DNA of 62,482 nt from Pseudomonadota bacterium (GCA_021324535.1 JAJPIU010000065.1:1-62482); one strand, 5' to 3'; positions 44,460-53,879 are shown, counted from the stretch's first letter. Made by a program: numbers and translations. The notes: a model not told the origin generated them from the letters alone.

Positions 44460-45662
44460 TTATCCCGCGTCGGGCAAACGCACACCCTGCGCCCATTCCG
44501 CCGGATCGGCGACGGTCAACTGCGTATAGGGGAGGGTGCGCCGCGCCAGCGCATCGGCCAGCAATTCGGCGGCATGCTCGTTTTCTGCGCGGGTTGGCGC
44601 GCGCAGCCCTGCGCCAACGGCGATGCGCGCCGCCAGCACAATCTTGCCTCCGCGCATCCACCCACGCAGCTCGCGCGCCTGGGGAATGGTGTGAACTGCG
44701 CGGCTGAAATGCAGAGAGACATCGCGGGCGAAATCGCGCGTATAGTCTTCCATCACCACGCCTCCCGGCAGCATTGGCATGTCAATCTCGATGCAGACCA
44801 GCGTTGTCACCTCTTGGCTTTCGCTGGCGGCCAGACCACCCAACCCCGCGCGCCAGCCACCTGTCCAGCCACTGGGTTCCTGGTACGGCGGAAACGCTGA
44901 GGCTTCGTCGTGTATCGTCAGCGGCTCTGGGGCCACCACACTCCGCAAGCCGGGCAGTCCTGGAAGTGACCTGGCGCCATCGGGCGGAACCGGACGCATC
45001 GGCGCTATGGGAGGCTCCTCCTGTATGCGCGCCTCGCGCCAGGGCGAGCCTGAGGGCTGCATCATACGCAAGCTGGGAGGCGGCGCTGCAGGCGAAGCGC
45101 CAGAACGTGGAACGCTGGAGATACCCGCCTGCCCTGGTGGTGTAAGCGGTGTGAACGGGGGCGAGCTATTTGGCGATTGGGCAGGCATTGAGGTATAGCC
45201 CGAAGAGGGCGGCGCCAGTTGCGCGTTGATCTGCGAGGCGCGCGCTTGCTCTGCCAAACGGCGTTGCTGAAGCTGGCGCAACGCCTCGGCGCGCGCCTGC
45301 TGGATGCGTTGTCCCAGTTCGAGCGCCTGTGTCTGATCCAGCCGCACAGGCGTCCAGGCGCCTGGCCCGGCCGGGTTGGGCGCGGCGGACGCCTCAGTAT
45401 GAACGGCAAGCTGAATCCAGGCGTCGCGTTCGGCGGCCAACATCGATTGCTCATCCTCCGGCGGACGAAACGCCTCGATGGCATCGCCATCCGGGCTACG
45501 CCAGAGCGCATGTGTCAGCGTAAGGGGATTCTCCGGCCAGCGGCGGGCGCTATACAGCGCGCCTCCGCGCATCGCATAGGAGATGAGCGCCTGGGCGATT
45601 TTTGTGTCTCGTTCCGCCGGATGTTCACGTTCGCGCGAACCATCTCGATAAGGGCCAGCCAT
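44460..45662 (-). CDS. Hypothetical protein with Pro-rich centre
   Basis: A 400-aa protein. The N-terminal 130 residues are globular (KIAQALISYAMRGGALY), then a helix rich in Gln and Arg (QQARAEALRQLQQRRLAEQ), a long Pro/Ser-rich disordered stretch, and a C-terminal globular part from about residue 280 (VTTLVCIEIDMPMLPGGVVMEDYTRDFARDV). No family is recognised. AGGAGAGAG precedes the ATG. Divergent from the TPR/Roadblock operon, with which it shares a 437-base control region and a similar low-complexity style. Confidence 0.7.
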   Translation of the reverse strand: MAGPYRDGSREREHPAERDTKIAQALISYAMRGGALYSARRWPENPLTLTHALWRSPDGDAIEAFRPPEDEQSMLAAERDAWIQLAVHTEASAAPNPAGPGAWTPVRLDQTQALELGQRIQQARAEALRQLQQRRLAEQARASQINAQLAPPSSGYTSMPAQSPNSSPPFTPLTPPGQAGISSVPRSGASPAAPPPSLRMMQPSGSPWREARIQEEPPIAPMRPVPPDGARSLPGLPGLRSVVAPEPLTIHDEASAFPPYQEPSGWTGGWRAGLGGLAASESQEVTTLVCIEIDMPMLPGGVVMEDYTRDFARDVSLHFSRAVHTIPQARELRGWMRGGKIVLAARIAVGAGLRAPTRAENEHAAELLADALARRTLPYTQLTVADPAEWAQGVRLPDAG

Positions 45663-45933
45663 ACCATTCTCTCTCCTGACGCCGTTCTGTGGCGTATTCA
45701 GGCTCTTCGCTGAGATCTCCCAGCGTCTACGGCAATGCGTTTGCCAAAACTATGCCAGTTAGTGAAGAAACGAACGTGTTCTTGCGTTCAGCTATTTGTT
45801 CGCATATCCTTATGATGTGTGGGATTGAAGCATATGGTATTGCTATCTTTCCTTCCGACGAATACTCGCAATGAGTATAGCACGCCATACAGACGTTGCC
45901 AACAACACCCGTACTCTCGGCTCATCGGCCACT

Positions 45934-45959
45934 GGAGTCGGCTGATAGGCGCCGACTCC
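45934..45959. promoter_or_regulatory. Strong 9-bp hairpin in the divergent control region
   Basis: GGAGTCGGC-TGATAGGC-GCCGACTCC is a perfect stem in the 437-base gap before the TPR operon, without a T-run. It may be an operator; a terminator is unlikely because no gene ends here. Confidence 0.4.
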
Positions 45960-45981
45960 TGGCATGGCTGAACACGGCTTG

Positions 45982-46005
45982 AACGAGACTCGGAACGAGA
46001 CTTGG
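45982..46005. repeat. Tandem 12-bp repeat upstream of the TPR operon
   Basis: AACGAGACTCGG is followed at once by AACGAGACTTGG (11 of 12 equal). It ends 24 bases before the -35 box at 46030, in the usual place for an activator site. Confidence 0.5.
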
Positions 46006-46029
46006 CTGCGTGGCGAACGGGCTAGACGC

Positions 46030-46058
46030 TTGACGTGGGTGGCAAGACAAGGCATAAT
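46030..46058 (+). promoter_or_regulatory. Promoter of the TPR-Roadblock-ndk operon
   Basis: TTGACG, 17-base spacer, CATAAT, about 40 bases before the ATG at 46100. Confidence 0.75.
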
Positions 46059-46099
46059 GCCCAAGGATAGTTCAACGTGCCTTTCAGGTGGGGAGTAGG

Positions 46100-49030
46100 A
46101 TGGGGCCAACAACACGCACAATGCTCAGCGAGAGCCTTGCCGCCATCGAGGCTGAGATCGCGGCCGGTCAGGCGGAGCAGGCGCTGGCGCACTGTCAGGA
46201 GATACAGACCCGTTACCCGCGTGCGCTTGCGGTGCAGCGGGTGTTAGGCGAGGTCTGGTTGGCGTTGCGCAAACCGCGTGAGGCGCTTGGCGCGCTCGAC
46301 CGCGCGCTTGCGGGCAACCCTGAGGATGTCCGCGCGTGTTGCGCACGCGCCATTATACACCAAATGCACGGCGACGCGACGGCGGCGCTCTCGTGGTATC
46401 GGCGGGCATGCGATGTACGCCCAAACGATCAGGAGTTGCGCGCCACTTACCTGGAGATGGCGTCGCAGATTGGCCAACCGGCCTATCGGCCCTCGCGCGT
46501 AGGGCTGGCGCGGCTCTATCTGCGCGGCGGCCTGGCCACTCACGCCCTGCGCGAGTGGGAGTTACTGCTCGCCGAACGGCCCGATCTCCTCGATGCGCAG
46601 GTGGGCATGATCGAAACACTCTGGCGCACCGGGCGCTTTGCGCAGGCCGAGGAGTGGAGCCGCCGCACGCTGGTCAACACACCCTCATGCGTGAAGGCGC
46701 TGCTGATCGGCGCCGTCATCGCGCACGACGCCGGGCGCGCCGAAGACGCCGACCGCCTCATGCAGCGAGTAACCCAGCTCGACCCCGATCAGCGCATTGC
46801 GCAGGCGTTGTTCGCTGACCGACTGGCCACGGGCGACCGCGCGTTACGTGTGTTGCTCTGGGGCGCGAACGCTCCTGAGCCGCCACCATTTACGCCTCCT
46901 TCTCCCTCAGCGCCCTATACATCGGCTCCATTCGGCCCTACCTTTGCGTCTTCCGCTGCATCTTCGGCGTCTGCTTCTTCCGCAGCGCAATCGCCCGGCG
47001 CTGCATCTTCGGCGTCCCGTGGCGCGCCATCATCGCCTTATGTGTCTTCAACATCGCAACCACTTGCCGACCCCAGGCAAAACGAGGGACGCGGCGAGCG
47101 CGTGATCCGCCCGCTGGTGGATAGCCACCGGAGCAACCCCTCACTGACCCAATCGCCGACGCCATCATCAGCCATGCTGACCGCCAACACATCAACAGCC
47201 GGACGAGGCGCACAGGGGGAGCCGGTGGGGTTTGCTCAGCCTGCCACATCATCAGCGTCCAATCTGGCGCCGTTGCCCCGCCCGACCGCCTTGCCTCCTA
47301 CCTTTAGAAGCATCTTCAAAGAGACCGAGGGGATGATCTGGAGCGCGGATGACACCGATAGCTTCGAGGCGTCGCGTGCGGCTCCGAAAGCCCCTGGCGC
47401 CGAGGCGCCAGCCGCTACGCAGCCAGACACGGCCCCCGGCGATACGTTTGCGCGCTCCACGCAGTTTGTCCCTCCCATGATCGCCGAGCACAGCGCCGAG
47501 ATGGACGACACCGAGGCGCACCGCGCCATCAATTGGGTACACTGGCTTCAGGCGCAGGGCGCGCGTACCCTTGACCCCAACGCATCATCCGGCGAGACCC
47601 CCTCTGCCCAGGCGCCAGCTTCCCCCGGCGGACGTGGCGCGCAGGAAACACCGACGTCTCCATCCTCGCCAACATCGGCCTCGGTTCCCCGCCCGGCGCA
47701 GCAGAGCACGCCACAGCAACCAACACAGCAACCAACACAGCAACCAACACAGCCCACGCTTGCGCCAACGCCACAAAAGCCACGCCCACGCAAGACGAGC
47801 GCGCCGCGTCCTCTGTGGGAAGCCGATACACCGCCACGGGGAACGCCTGCCCAGCCGCGTGTAACCGCTCGTCCCGCCGCCGGGGCGTTTGCCGCTTCCA
47901 CCACAACGCCACGTACCCAAACGGTAGGGCCTGCGCCACAGACGCCACAGACGCCACAGCAGCCTGCCGCCTCGGCGTCTTCTACAGCAAATCTTCAGGC
48001 GTCGCCCGAAACCTTGCGCCATATGTTTGCCCAGCTTGAGTTGGGCGCTGGCGTCCGCGAGATTGTGGACGCCGATGTCGTGGCTGCGGATAGCGTGAGC
48101 GCCTCGTCGGATGGTATGCGCAACGATAGGCGCGGCGACGAAGATGATGGGTTCGCCGCCAGCCAGGCGGAGCGAACCGACTCGGCCCCCTGGCCCGCGC
48201 AGTCGGCATGGTCAACTGAGGATGGTGTCGTTGACGCTGTAGCGTCTGCGCCTCCGGGGCCGTCCGCCAGCCGCTCGCGTGAGCCGGTTCCTGTTGTGGC
48301 CGGGACGCCATTTGTTGCGTCTTCGGCGCAGATTTCCATAAGCCCAACGCCAACACACTCGCCCGCGCCAGGCGCCATGCCGGAAACGGAGCCGCCATCC
48401 GTGCTGACGCTCGAGGCGCTTGAGCGCGGATTCGCCGCATCCGGCTACCAGCAGGTGGCGCTTGCGCCTGGAACCCTGGCGGCGCTGGTGGGCCAGGGTG
48501 AATCGGGCAGACAAAGCGACCAACCTGTGGAGACTGCACCGCCAGCGGAAGAGACGCCGCTTTCACTGATCGCCGATCCTTCGGTACATAATGGCGCTTC
48601 ACGCGCGGAGGCGGCGCAAAACGCAGGTGGCGCAGCGGCAAATGAAGGCGTGGTTCACGCTGAGGCAAGCGCGTCTGCCCCCCCACAGGAGGCGATGCCC
48701 GAACCACTGGCTGAACCGGAGGCGACGTTGCTGCCCAAAGGGCCTGATCCCAAAGATTACGCCGCCCGGCTGGAGCTTGCGCGCAGCAAACGTAGCGCAG
48801 GCGCGCTGGATGAGGCGTTTGTAGAGTATAATGCGGTGCTACGAAACGCCCCAGATTTGCTGGATGAGGTGATGCGCGATTTGCAATCGCTCGACGAAGA
48901 CGAGGCGCAGCATCCTGAGGCGCATCGCCTGCTGGGGGACGCGCGCATCCGCCAGGGTGACTATATGAGCGCGCTTGAATCGCTGAATCGCGCGACAGCG
49001 CTCTCGCAGGCGCAGGAGGATCAGGCTTGA
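46100..49030 (+). CDS. Long TPR protein with disordered Ala/Pro/Ser centre
   Basis: A 976-aa protein. Residues 1-250 form TPR-like repeats (LGEVWLALRKPREALGALDRAL, LGLARLYLRGG-type helices). Residues 260 to about 850 are low-complexity, rich in Ala, Pro, Ser and Thr with a QQPT tandem (about 540-560). The last 90 residues are TPR-like again (YAARLELARSKRSAGALDEAF). No signal or membrane segment. GGGGAG precedes the ATG at 46100. It ends in TGATG with the Roadblock gene, so translation is coupled and the two products probably form a complex. Confidence 0.85.
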   Translation: MGPTTRTMLSESLAAIEAEIAAGQAEQALAHCQEIQTRYPRALAVQRVLGEVWLALRKPREALGALDRALAGNPEDVRACCARAIIHQMHGDATAALSWYRRACDVRPNDQELRATYLEMASQIGQPAYRPSRVGLARLYLRGGLATHALREWELLLAERPDLLDAQVGMIETLWRTGRFAQAEEWSRRTLVNTPSCVKALLIGAVIAHDAGRAEDADRLMQRVTQLDPDQRIAQALFADRLATGDRALRVLLWGANAPEPPPFTPPSPSAPYTSAPFGPTFASSAASSASASSAAQSPGAASSASRGAPSSPYVSSTSQPLADPRQNEGRGERVIRPLVDSHRSNPSLTQSPTPSSAMLTANTSTAGRGAQGEPVGFAQPATSSASNLAPLPRPTALPPTFRSIFKETEGMIWSADDTDSFEASRAAPKAPGAEAPAATQPDTAPGDTFARSTQFVPPMIAEHSAEMDDTEAHRAINWVHWLQAQGARTLDPNASSGETPSAQAPASPGGRGAQETPTSPSSPTSASVPRPAQQSTPQQPTQQPTQQPTQPTLAPTPQKPRPRKTSAPRPLWEADTPPRGTPAQPRVTARPAAGAFAASTTTPRTQTVGPAPQTPQTPQQPAASASSTANLQASPETLRHMFAQLELGAGVREIVDADVVAADSVSASSDGMRNDRRGDEDDGFAASQAERTDSAPWPAQSAWSTEDGVVDAVASAPPGPSASRSREPVPVVAGTPFVASSAQISISPTPTHSPAPGAMPETEPPSVLTLEALERGFAASGYQQVALAPGTLAALVGQGESGRQSDQPVETAPPAEETPLSLIADPSVHNGASRAEAAQNAGGAAANEGVVHAEASASAPPQEAMPEPLAEPEATLLPKGPDPKDYAARLELARSKRSAGALDEAFVEYNAVLRNAPDLLDEVMRDLQSLDEDEAQHPEAHRLLGDARIRQGDYMSALESLNRATALSQAQEDQA

Positions 49031-49377
49031 TGGAGGCAATCTTACAACGCCTGATGGCGGTGGATGGCGTGACAGGGGCGCTGCTGGTCGGCAAAGATGG
49101 CCTGGTGGTCGCCAGCACGATTGACGGCGAAGACGAAGAGCTGCTTGGCGCGATGGCGGCGGCTGCCTACGATGCGGCTGGCCGCTATATCGAGCAGCTT
49201 GGCATGGGCGAGGTGCGCCATGCGCTCTTCGAGACACCTGGTGGTACCGTGCAGGTGACGGATGGCGGTGATCTGCTGATCGTCGTGCGCTGCTCCTTCC
49301 ACGCAAGCGTTGGGCGCATCCGCATGGAGGCCGGGCAGGCAAGCCTCCAACTTGCCGAGCGCATCAGCGGCTATTGA
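49030..49377 (+). CDS. Roadblock/LC7 (MglB-like) protein
   Basis: A 115-aa Roadblock/LC7 domain protein: ILQRLMAVDGVTGALLVGKDGLVVAS, then YIEQLGMGEVRHALFETPGGTVQV and LLIVVRCSFHASVGRIR. Roadblock proteins dimerise and control small Ras-like GTPases (MglB on MglA) or act as scaffolds. No GTPase gene is in the window. Its ATG overlaps the TGA of the TPR gene (TGATG), pointing to a TPR-Roadblock partner role. ndk follows after about 45 bases. Confidence 0.88.
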   Translation: MEAILQRLMAVDGVTGALLVGKDGLVVASTIDGEDEELLGAMAAAAYDAAGRYIEQLGMGEVRHALFETPGGTVQVTDGGDLLIVVRCSFHASVGRIRMEAGQASLQLAERISGY

Positions 49378-49421
49378 TTGGTTGATTGATACGACAACGG
49401 ACATTCCGAAAGGCATAGACT

Positions 49422-49880
49422 GTGGCGACAGAGCGAACGTTGATTATCGTGAAGCCCGAAGGGGTGCAGCGGGGGCTGGTTGGCGAGGTGCTGGCGCGCT
49501 TCGAGGCACGCGGCATGAAGCTGGTGGGTCTGAAGATGATGCAGATCACGCCGGAACTGGCTTCCCGTCACTATGCGGAACACCAGGGCAAGCCGTTTTA
49601 TGAGGGGCTGGTGGCGCACATCACCTCCAGCCCGGTGGTGGTAGGCGTGCTCGAAGGGCCAGGAGCCATCGCCATCACCCGCGCGATGATGGGTTCTACG
49701 CGCCCTGCGGAGTCGGCCCCCGGCACGATTCGCGGTGACTACGCGCTCAGTGTCGGCTTGAATATCATCCACGGCTCCGACGGAGGCGACGCCGCCCAGC
49801 GTGAGATCGCGCTCTTCTTCTCGCCCGATGAGTTGGTCAACTACACACGCTCTAACGAACGCTGGCTGACGGAGGAGTAG
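49422..49880 (+). CDS. ndk: Nucleoside diphosphate kinase
   Basis: A 152-aa NDK starting at GTG 49422: ERTLIIVKPEGVQRGLVGEV, then GSTRPAESAPGTIRGDYAL and the active-site NIIHGSDGGDAAQREIALFF with the phosphorylated His. It balances NTP pools. The operon with a Roadblock regulator is notable, since NDK supplies GTP, but no direct link can be shown from sequence. Confidence 0.97.
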   Translation: MATERTLIIVKPEGVQRGLVGEVLARFEARGMKLVGLKMMQITPELASRHYAEHQGKPFYEGLVAHITSSPVVVGVLEGPGAIAITRAMMGSTRPAESAPGTIRGDYALSVGLNIIHGSDGGDAAQREIALFFSPDELVNYTRSNERWLTEE

Positions 49881-49886
49881 ACAGAG

Positions 49887-49912
49887 GAGGCGGGCGCGTG
49901 AACACCCGCCTC
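49887..49912. repeat. Hairpin after ndk, related to the 763-1040 repeat
   Basis: GAGGCGGG-CGCGTGAACA-CCCGCCTC is a perfect 8-bp stem directly after the ndk stop. The loop GTGAAC and following CAAGG resemble the arms of the inverted repeat at 763-1040. It may also end transcription, but lacks a T-run. Confidence 0.5.
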
Positions 49913-49989
49913 AAGGCTTGCAGCCACCAAGGCCGCCTAAAGAGCGGACGGTGCGGCCTAGATATTATCCTGGGCCTGCTTCGTTGATG

Positions 49990-51018
49990 TTACACAGCCG
50001 TCGCGCGCTCGTCTACGCTTTCCACAGGCATAGGAGCCATAGGCGCCGGTTCGCGAATAATCCCTATCACAGGTGGTTGTTTGTGCTGTGCGGATGATGC
50101 TTCGGCGCTTGAACGCAAGAGGTGCAGGTGGGCGAGCGCAGCGGTGATCTCATGCGGCGTCGTCTGTATGCCCGCGCGCCACGACGCCACCTCGGCCCCC
50201 AGCACAATCAAAAAGCCATAGGCGAAGAAGAACATCAGCGAGACCAGCACGAAGCCCGCGATTGAGCCAAAGTGATCGGGCTGCAAAATGAAGCGCGTGT
50301 AGAGTGGGAAGATCAAGAGATAGCCCTGCGCCAAAGTTGCGCTCAGCAGTGCGCCCGGCCAAGCGGCGCGCACAGAGACAAACCCCGGTGTCACGCGCGT
50401 ATAGAGCGTCAGCAACAGCACAAAGTTCGCCACAAGCCCACCGAGTATGCCCAACGTCGTCCACAGGGGGCTGGCGCGCAGGGCCACCAGGGTTGTGTCA
50501 TCGCCCGATACGGTAATCCGCGACGCCGAAGCTGAAGAAGCCGAAGCGGTTGGCGAGAAAAACGGGAGGTGTGGTGTCAGCGTTACCGAGAAGACGATGA
50601 CGGGCAGCAGCAGCAGAAACACGCCAAGCATCGCCAACGCCATACGATTCTGGCGCAGGAAGGTACGCCGCTCGCGCCGAAAGATGACACAGAAGCAGCT
50701 TTCCAAAACGACAAAGAAGCGTGTGCTATACCACAGCGCGACGGGCAGACCAAGCAGCAGCAGCGGCTCCGGGGTGGAGCGCAGGCTGTAGGCAAACGAC
50801 GCGGCGGCTGCGGATGTGACATGGTTTGGCAGCAAGCCAAACAAATACGATAAATCATCCTGTTCGATATGTGAGCCAAAAAAGCGCAGCACAAACGCCA
50901 GCATGATGAGTATCAGGCCGAGCACGGCGAAGAGCGCCGAGAGAAACGTATAGGCAAGTAGGCGCGAAAGATTCCAGCCCCAATCGCTGTCGAACTTGCG
51001 CCACAGTCCCTTCATCAT
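49990..51018 (-). CDS. YihY/virulence factor BrkB family membrane protein
   Basis: A 342-aa protein with six hydrophobic segments in the YihY/BrkB order: LLAYTFLSALFAVLGLILIM, LGLPVALWYSTRFFVVLESCFCVIF, LAMLGVFLLLLP and SLMFFFAYGFLIVLGAEV. The GAEV segment near the end is a family landmark. The C-terminal 60 residues are polar. Once called RNase BN, the family is now regarded as membrane proteins of uncertain role. GGGGAG precedes the start. Divergent from the DNA methyltransferase. Confidence 0.85.
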   Translation of the reverse strand: MMKGLWRKFDSDWGWNLSRLLAYTFLSALFAVLGLILIMLAFVLRFFGSHIEQDDLSYLFGLLPNHVTSAAAASFAYSLRSTPEPLLLLGLPVALWYSTRFFVVLESCFCVIFRRERRTFLRQNRMALAMLGVFLLLLPVIVFSVTLTPHLPFFSPTASASSASASRITVSGDDTTLVALRASPLWTTLGILGGLVANFVLLLTLYTRVTPGFVSVRAAWPGALLSATLAQGYLLIFPLYTRFILQPDHFGSIAGFVLVSLMFFFAYGFLIVLGAEVASWRAGIQTTPHEITAALAHLHLLRSSAEASSAQHKQPPVIGIIREPAPMAPMPVESVDERATAV

Positions 51019-51245
51019 GCTGCGCTCTCCCCATGTGGCCTGTCGTCGGTTGTGTTGTATTCAGAAGCATAGCGCATGCGCCGTACTACTGACATCACTA
51101 TTACGCTTTCATTCGCATTTTCTGAGCAAATTCTCACATACGGTGCGCTAATCCGTTGGAAGGGCTAACGGCTGGCTGCTCACTACCTCAGTTCGTTTGT
51201 AATATGGTAAGGTATATCCGTCCGATAGAGCCAAAGGGAAAGCAT

Positions 51246-52340
51246 ATGGCGACAGCGCATACAACCCAGCTCTCAGAGCGACATGCGCCACGCCAGTCTC
51301 GGCGCAAAACATCAGCGCGTACTGCCAGTGTTGAGCGTGATGTCTCGCCACCACAGGAGGCGCCACTCGATGCGTATGCTGGCGCGTTTCGCTCGGAAGC
51401 TATCGGGCGTTTCCGAATTGTGCAGGCCGATTGCTTCGAGTGGCTGGCCGCTCTTCCTGAGAACAGCCTGCATGCCATCATCACCGATCCGCCCTACGGC
51501 GTGAAAGAATACGACGTTGGGCAACTTGCGAAGCGCGCCACAGGGAGTGGTGGCGTCTGGCGCATTCCTCCATCGTTTGACGGTCACACGCGAGCGCCGT
51601 TGCCGCGCTTCACGGCGTTGAACGAGAAAGAACGCACAACACTCCAGCGGTTTTTTACCGAGTGGGGACGACTGGTCGTGCGCGTGTTGTGTCCGGGCGG
51701 CCATGTCTTTCTTGCGAGCAATACCTACCTCTCGCAATTAGTGTTCTCGGCGCTGGTCGAAGGTGGGTTGGAGTTCCGTGGCGAGATGATCCGGTTGGTG
51801 CGCACATTACGCGGGGGCGACCGGCCAAAGGGCGCCGAGAACGAGTTTCCTGATGTGTGTTCGTTACCGCGCGGCTGCTATGAACCATGGGGTATTCTAC
51901 GGAAGCCGTTGCCAGTCAAGATGACGGTTGGCGAGTGCTTGCGTGACTACCAGACAGGCGCGCTACGCCGTAAGCCAGACGGCCAGCCATTTTGCGATGT
52001 GATCCTGAGTGAGCGTACCTCGCGCCGCGAACGCGCCATCGCCAATCATCCCAGCCTGAAGCCACAATCGTTTCTCCGCCAAATCGTCTACGCGGCGCTA
52101 CCTCTTGGCGCAGGTGTGATTGCCGATCCGTTCATGGGATCGGGATCAACGGTTGCGGCGGCTGAGGCGCTGGGGCTGGCGTGCATCGGCGTGGAGCGCC
52201 ACGCCGACTACTATGAACTGAGCCGGACAGCGATTCCCAGGCTGGCGGCGCTCAGCATCCGGCCTACAACGCAGACTGCCTTGGCCGATTTCGAGACCGA
52301 TGTCAGCACAAACCTCCAGCAGTTGCCTATGTTTGATTGA
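51246..52340 (+). CDS. DNA methyltransferase of a type II R-M system (beta class)
   Basis: A 364-aa DNA methyltransferase. The catalytic motif IITDPPYGVKEYD is at residues 78-90; the SAM-binding motif ADPFMGSGSTVAAAEALGLACIGVE comes later, in the beta-class order IV then I. DPPY favours N6-adenine, though N4-cytosine cannot be excluded. The central RLVRTLRGGDRPKGAENEF is probably in the target-recognition part. AAAGGGA precedes the ATG at 51246, shortening the ORF-track version. The convergent gene five bases downstream has a restriction-endonuclease core, making this the protective half of the pair. Confidence 0.9.
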   Translation: MATAHTTQLSERHAPRQSRRKTSARTASVERDVSPPQEAPLDAYAGAFRSEAIGRFRIVQADCFEWLAALPENSLHAIITDPPYGVKEYDVGQLAKRATGSGGVWRIPPSFDGHTRAPLPRFTALNEKERTTLQRFFTEWGRLVVRVLCPGGHVFLASNTYLSQLVFSALVEGGLEFRGEMIRLVRTLRGGDRPKGAENEFPDVCSLPRGCYEPWGILRKPLPVKMTVGECLRDYQTGALRRKPDGQPFCDVILSERTSRRERAIANHPSLKPQSFLRQIVYAALPLGAGVIADPFMGSGSTVAAAEALGLACIGVERHADYYELSRTAIPRLAALSIRPTTQTALADFETDVSTNLQQLPMFD

Positions 52341-52345
52341 TTTTC

Positions 52346-53020
52346 TCACTCATCGTCTTGAGGCGCTACGCCCGCTTGGTTATCTACAACAGCCGAGCGA
52401 TAGATCCAGTTGGCAAGCATCTTCTCGTAGCCGCTCTTGATGACACTTGCCGTTATCGTGCGGCGGCTGCGTTCACCTCTGCCGGAAAACGACCAATCTG
52501 CTTGTGTGAGGCGCGCGCCAACGACACTGAGAAACCTGAATGGCCTGGGAAGCTCGCTCTCATCAGGCGTGTTGCTGGAGTAGACAAACACCATCAGCCA
52601 GCAGTCTTCAGGATTGTGTCCCTGCCAACCGCTGGCGCGACGTGACGCTTTAATCTCGATGCCTTCGACTCCATGCTCAACGTCACCTCCTGAATAAATA
52701 CCGACAGGGAGTAAGTCAGGATGCCCATTATGATGGCGATTGGTGACCACTGTCTTGCAATAGTGAGGCAAGTTCCCCTTCATGTACTCGCTCGCGATGC
52801 TGCTGAAGTTGGCTTGCATCATCATCGTTTCAAGGCGCTTCAACCCTTTGGTATGAAGCTGTAGGTTGAAGAACCCCAAAAAGTCCAGGAAATCGCTCAT
52901 CACGAGGCGCAGATGCTCCGTTGTGAGGCCATAGGGAAGAATACTGGCAGGGTTATATGCCATTGGCTCAATAGTGGCAGGCTGGCACGCTACCATCTCT
53001 AAGGCTTCCAGATCAGGCAT
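52346..53020 (-). CDS. Putative type II restriction endonuclease
   Basis: A 224-aa protein with a PD-(D/E)xK core: GHPDLLPVGIYSGG (PD at 101-102) and GIEIKASRRASGWQGHNPEDCW (E122, K124). The spacing of about 20 residues and the following GWQGHNPED block are as expected of an R-M nuclease. AAGGAG is before the ATG. It lies tail-to-tail with a DNA methyltransferase, so the two almost surely form a type II system; the recognition site is unknown. Base composition is somewhat more AT-rich than its neighbours, in keeping with transfer. Confidence 0.75.
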   Translation of the reverse strand: MPDLEALEMVACQPATIEPMAYNPASILPYGLTTEHLRLVMSDFLDFLGFFNLQLHTKGLKRLETMMMQANFSSIASEYMKGNLPHYCKTVVTNRHHNGHPDLLPVGIYSGGDVEHGVEGIEIKASRRASGWQGHNPEDCWLMVFVYSSNTPDESELPRPFRFLSVVGARLTQADWSFSGRGERSRRTITASVIKSGYEKMLANWIYRSAVVDNQAGVAPQDDE

Positions 53021-53230
53021 GGGTGGCTCCTTGAGATGTCAGTAGCCCATACTATCACGTTTGTCCTCCCTTCCACCGTTACGAGTTATGTGTTATGTGT
53101 TTCTCATCGCTCGTTCACTTTGTAGGCGCTCTGCTGTGCAGGTGTATAAGCTGATGGAGTGCGTCGCTCTGTAGGCGATTGGGATGCGTTGAGCGCGCAA
53201 TAGGGGCGTCAATCCAGGAGGGATGTCGGG

Positions 53231-53830
53231 ATGATACGACGAATTGGGCATGCGGCGCGTATGCGTCCCTGGGTGGCAGGGAGTGTTGTTGTCGTTTGTG
53301 CGCTGGTGGCAGCCACCCTGGGTGTCCTCTCGCCACTGGCGATAAACGCCTTTGCCCATGCGCTCACGCCACGCCATGCGGCCTCCGGTTCCGGCTGGAG
53401 CCAGATTCCCAGCGCGCCTGTTCACTCACAGTACAGCTATCTCTACGGGAGCGTCACCTTCACCTCGACCGACGCCTGGGTCGGAGGAGATTATACGGTT
53501 GGCAGCAACCATGCCTACACACTTTTCGAGCACTGGAATGGCGTACACTGGTCATTAGTCGCCGGAGCCAATCCAGGTAGCGCCTCCGACGGCATCCGTG
53601 CTATGTCAGGTGATCGCTCGACCGATGTCTGGGCAATTGGCTTTTACTTCGCCTCTTTGCAAGGACAATCTTTGTCGCTGGTGGAGCACTGGAACGGCTC
53701 GAAGTGGTACAGCACCTTTAACTCCGTTCCACCCGATGCGTTTTCCACCACGCTCACTGGCGTTACCTCATTGTCCCCGACTGACGCATGGATTACAGGA
53801 AATAAGGAAGAATGGGCGTTGCTACGATGA
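53231..53830 (+). pseudogene. Truncated secreted repeat (beta-propeller-like) protein
   Basis: A 199-aa ORF with a basic start and hydrophobic segment (VAGSVVVVCALVAATLGVL), then repeats of about 50 residues: TSTDAWVGGDY...LFEHWNGVHWSLV, STDVWAIGFYF...LVEHWNGSKWYST and SPTDAWITGN. Proteins of this design usually carry six or more such repeats. Here the third stops after ITGNKEEWALLR, exactly where the promoter of the fluoride riboswitch begins, so the 3' part seems lost. AGGAGGG precedes the ATG. The stub could still be exported. Confidence 0.65.
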
Positions 53831-53848
53831 CATGCCGTATGCTATGGT
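53819..53848 (+). promoter_or_regulatory. Promoter of the fluoride riboswitch-crcB transcript
   Basis: TTGCTA, 18-base spacer, TATGGT with TGC extension. It overlaps the last codons of the truncated repeat gene and lies about 30 bases before the aptamer. Confidence 0.55.
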
Positions 53849-53879
53849 GTATTGTGAAAGAGCGGGGCGTCATACCCCC

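Noticed and set aside
47700-47755. Possible CRISPR-like tandem array
   Set aside because: Units are contiguous 12-base in-frame repeats without spacers, encoding QQPT within a protein.
47982-49118. 378-aa minus-strand ORF and neighbours opposite the TPR protein
   Set aside because: Shadow frames over Ala/Pro/Ser-rich coding sequence; the plus strand has promoter, ribosome binding site and coupled downstream genes.
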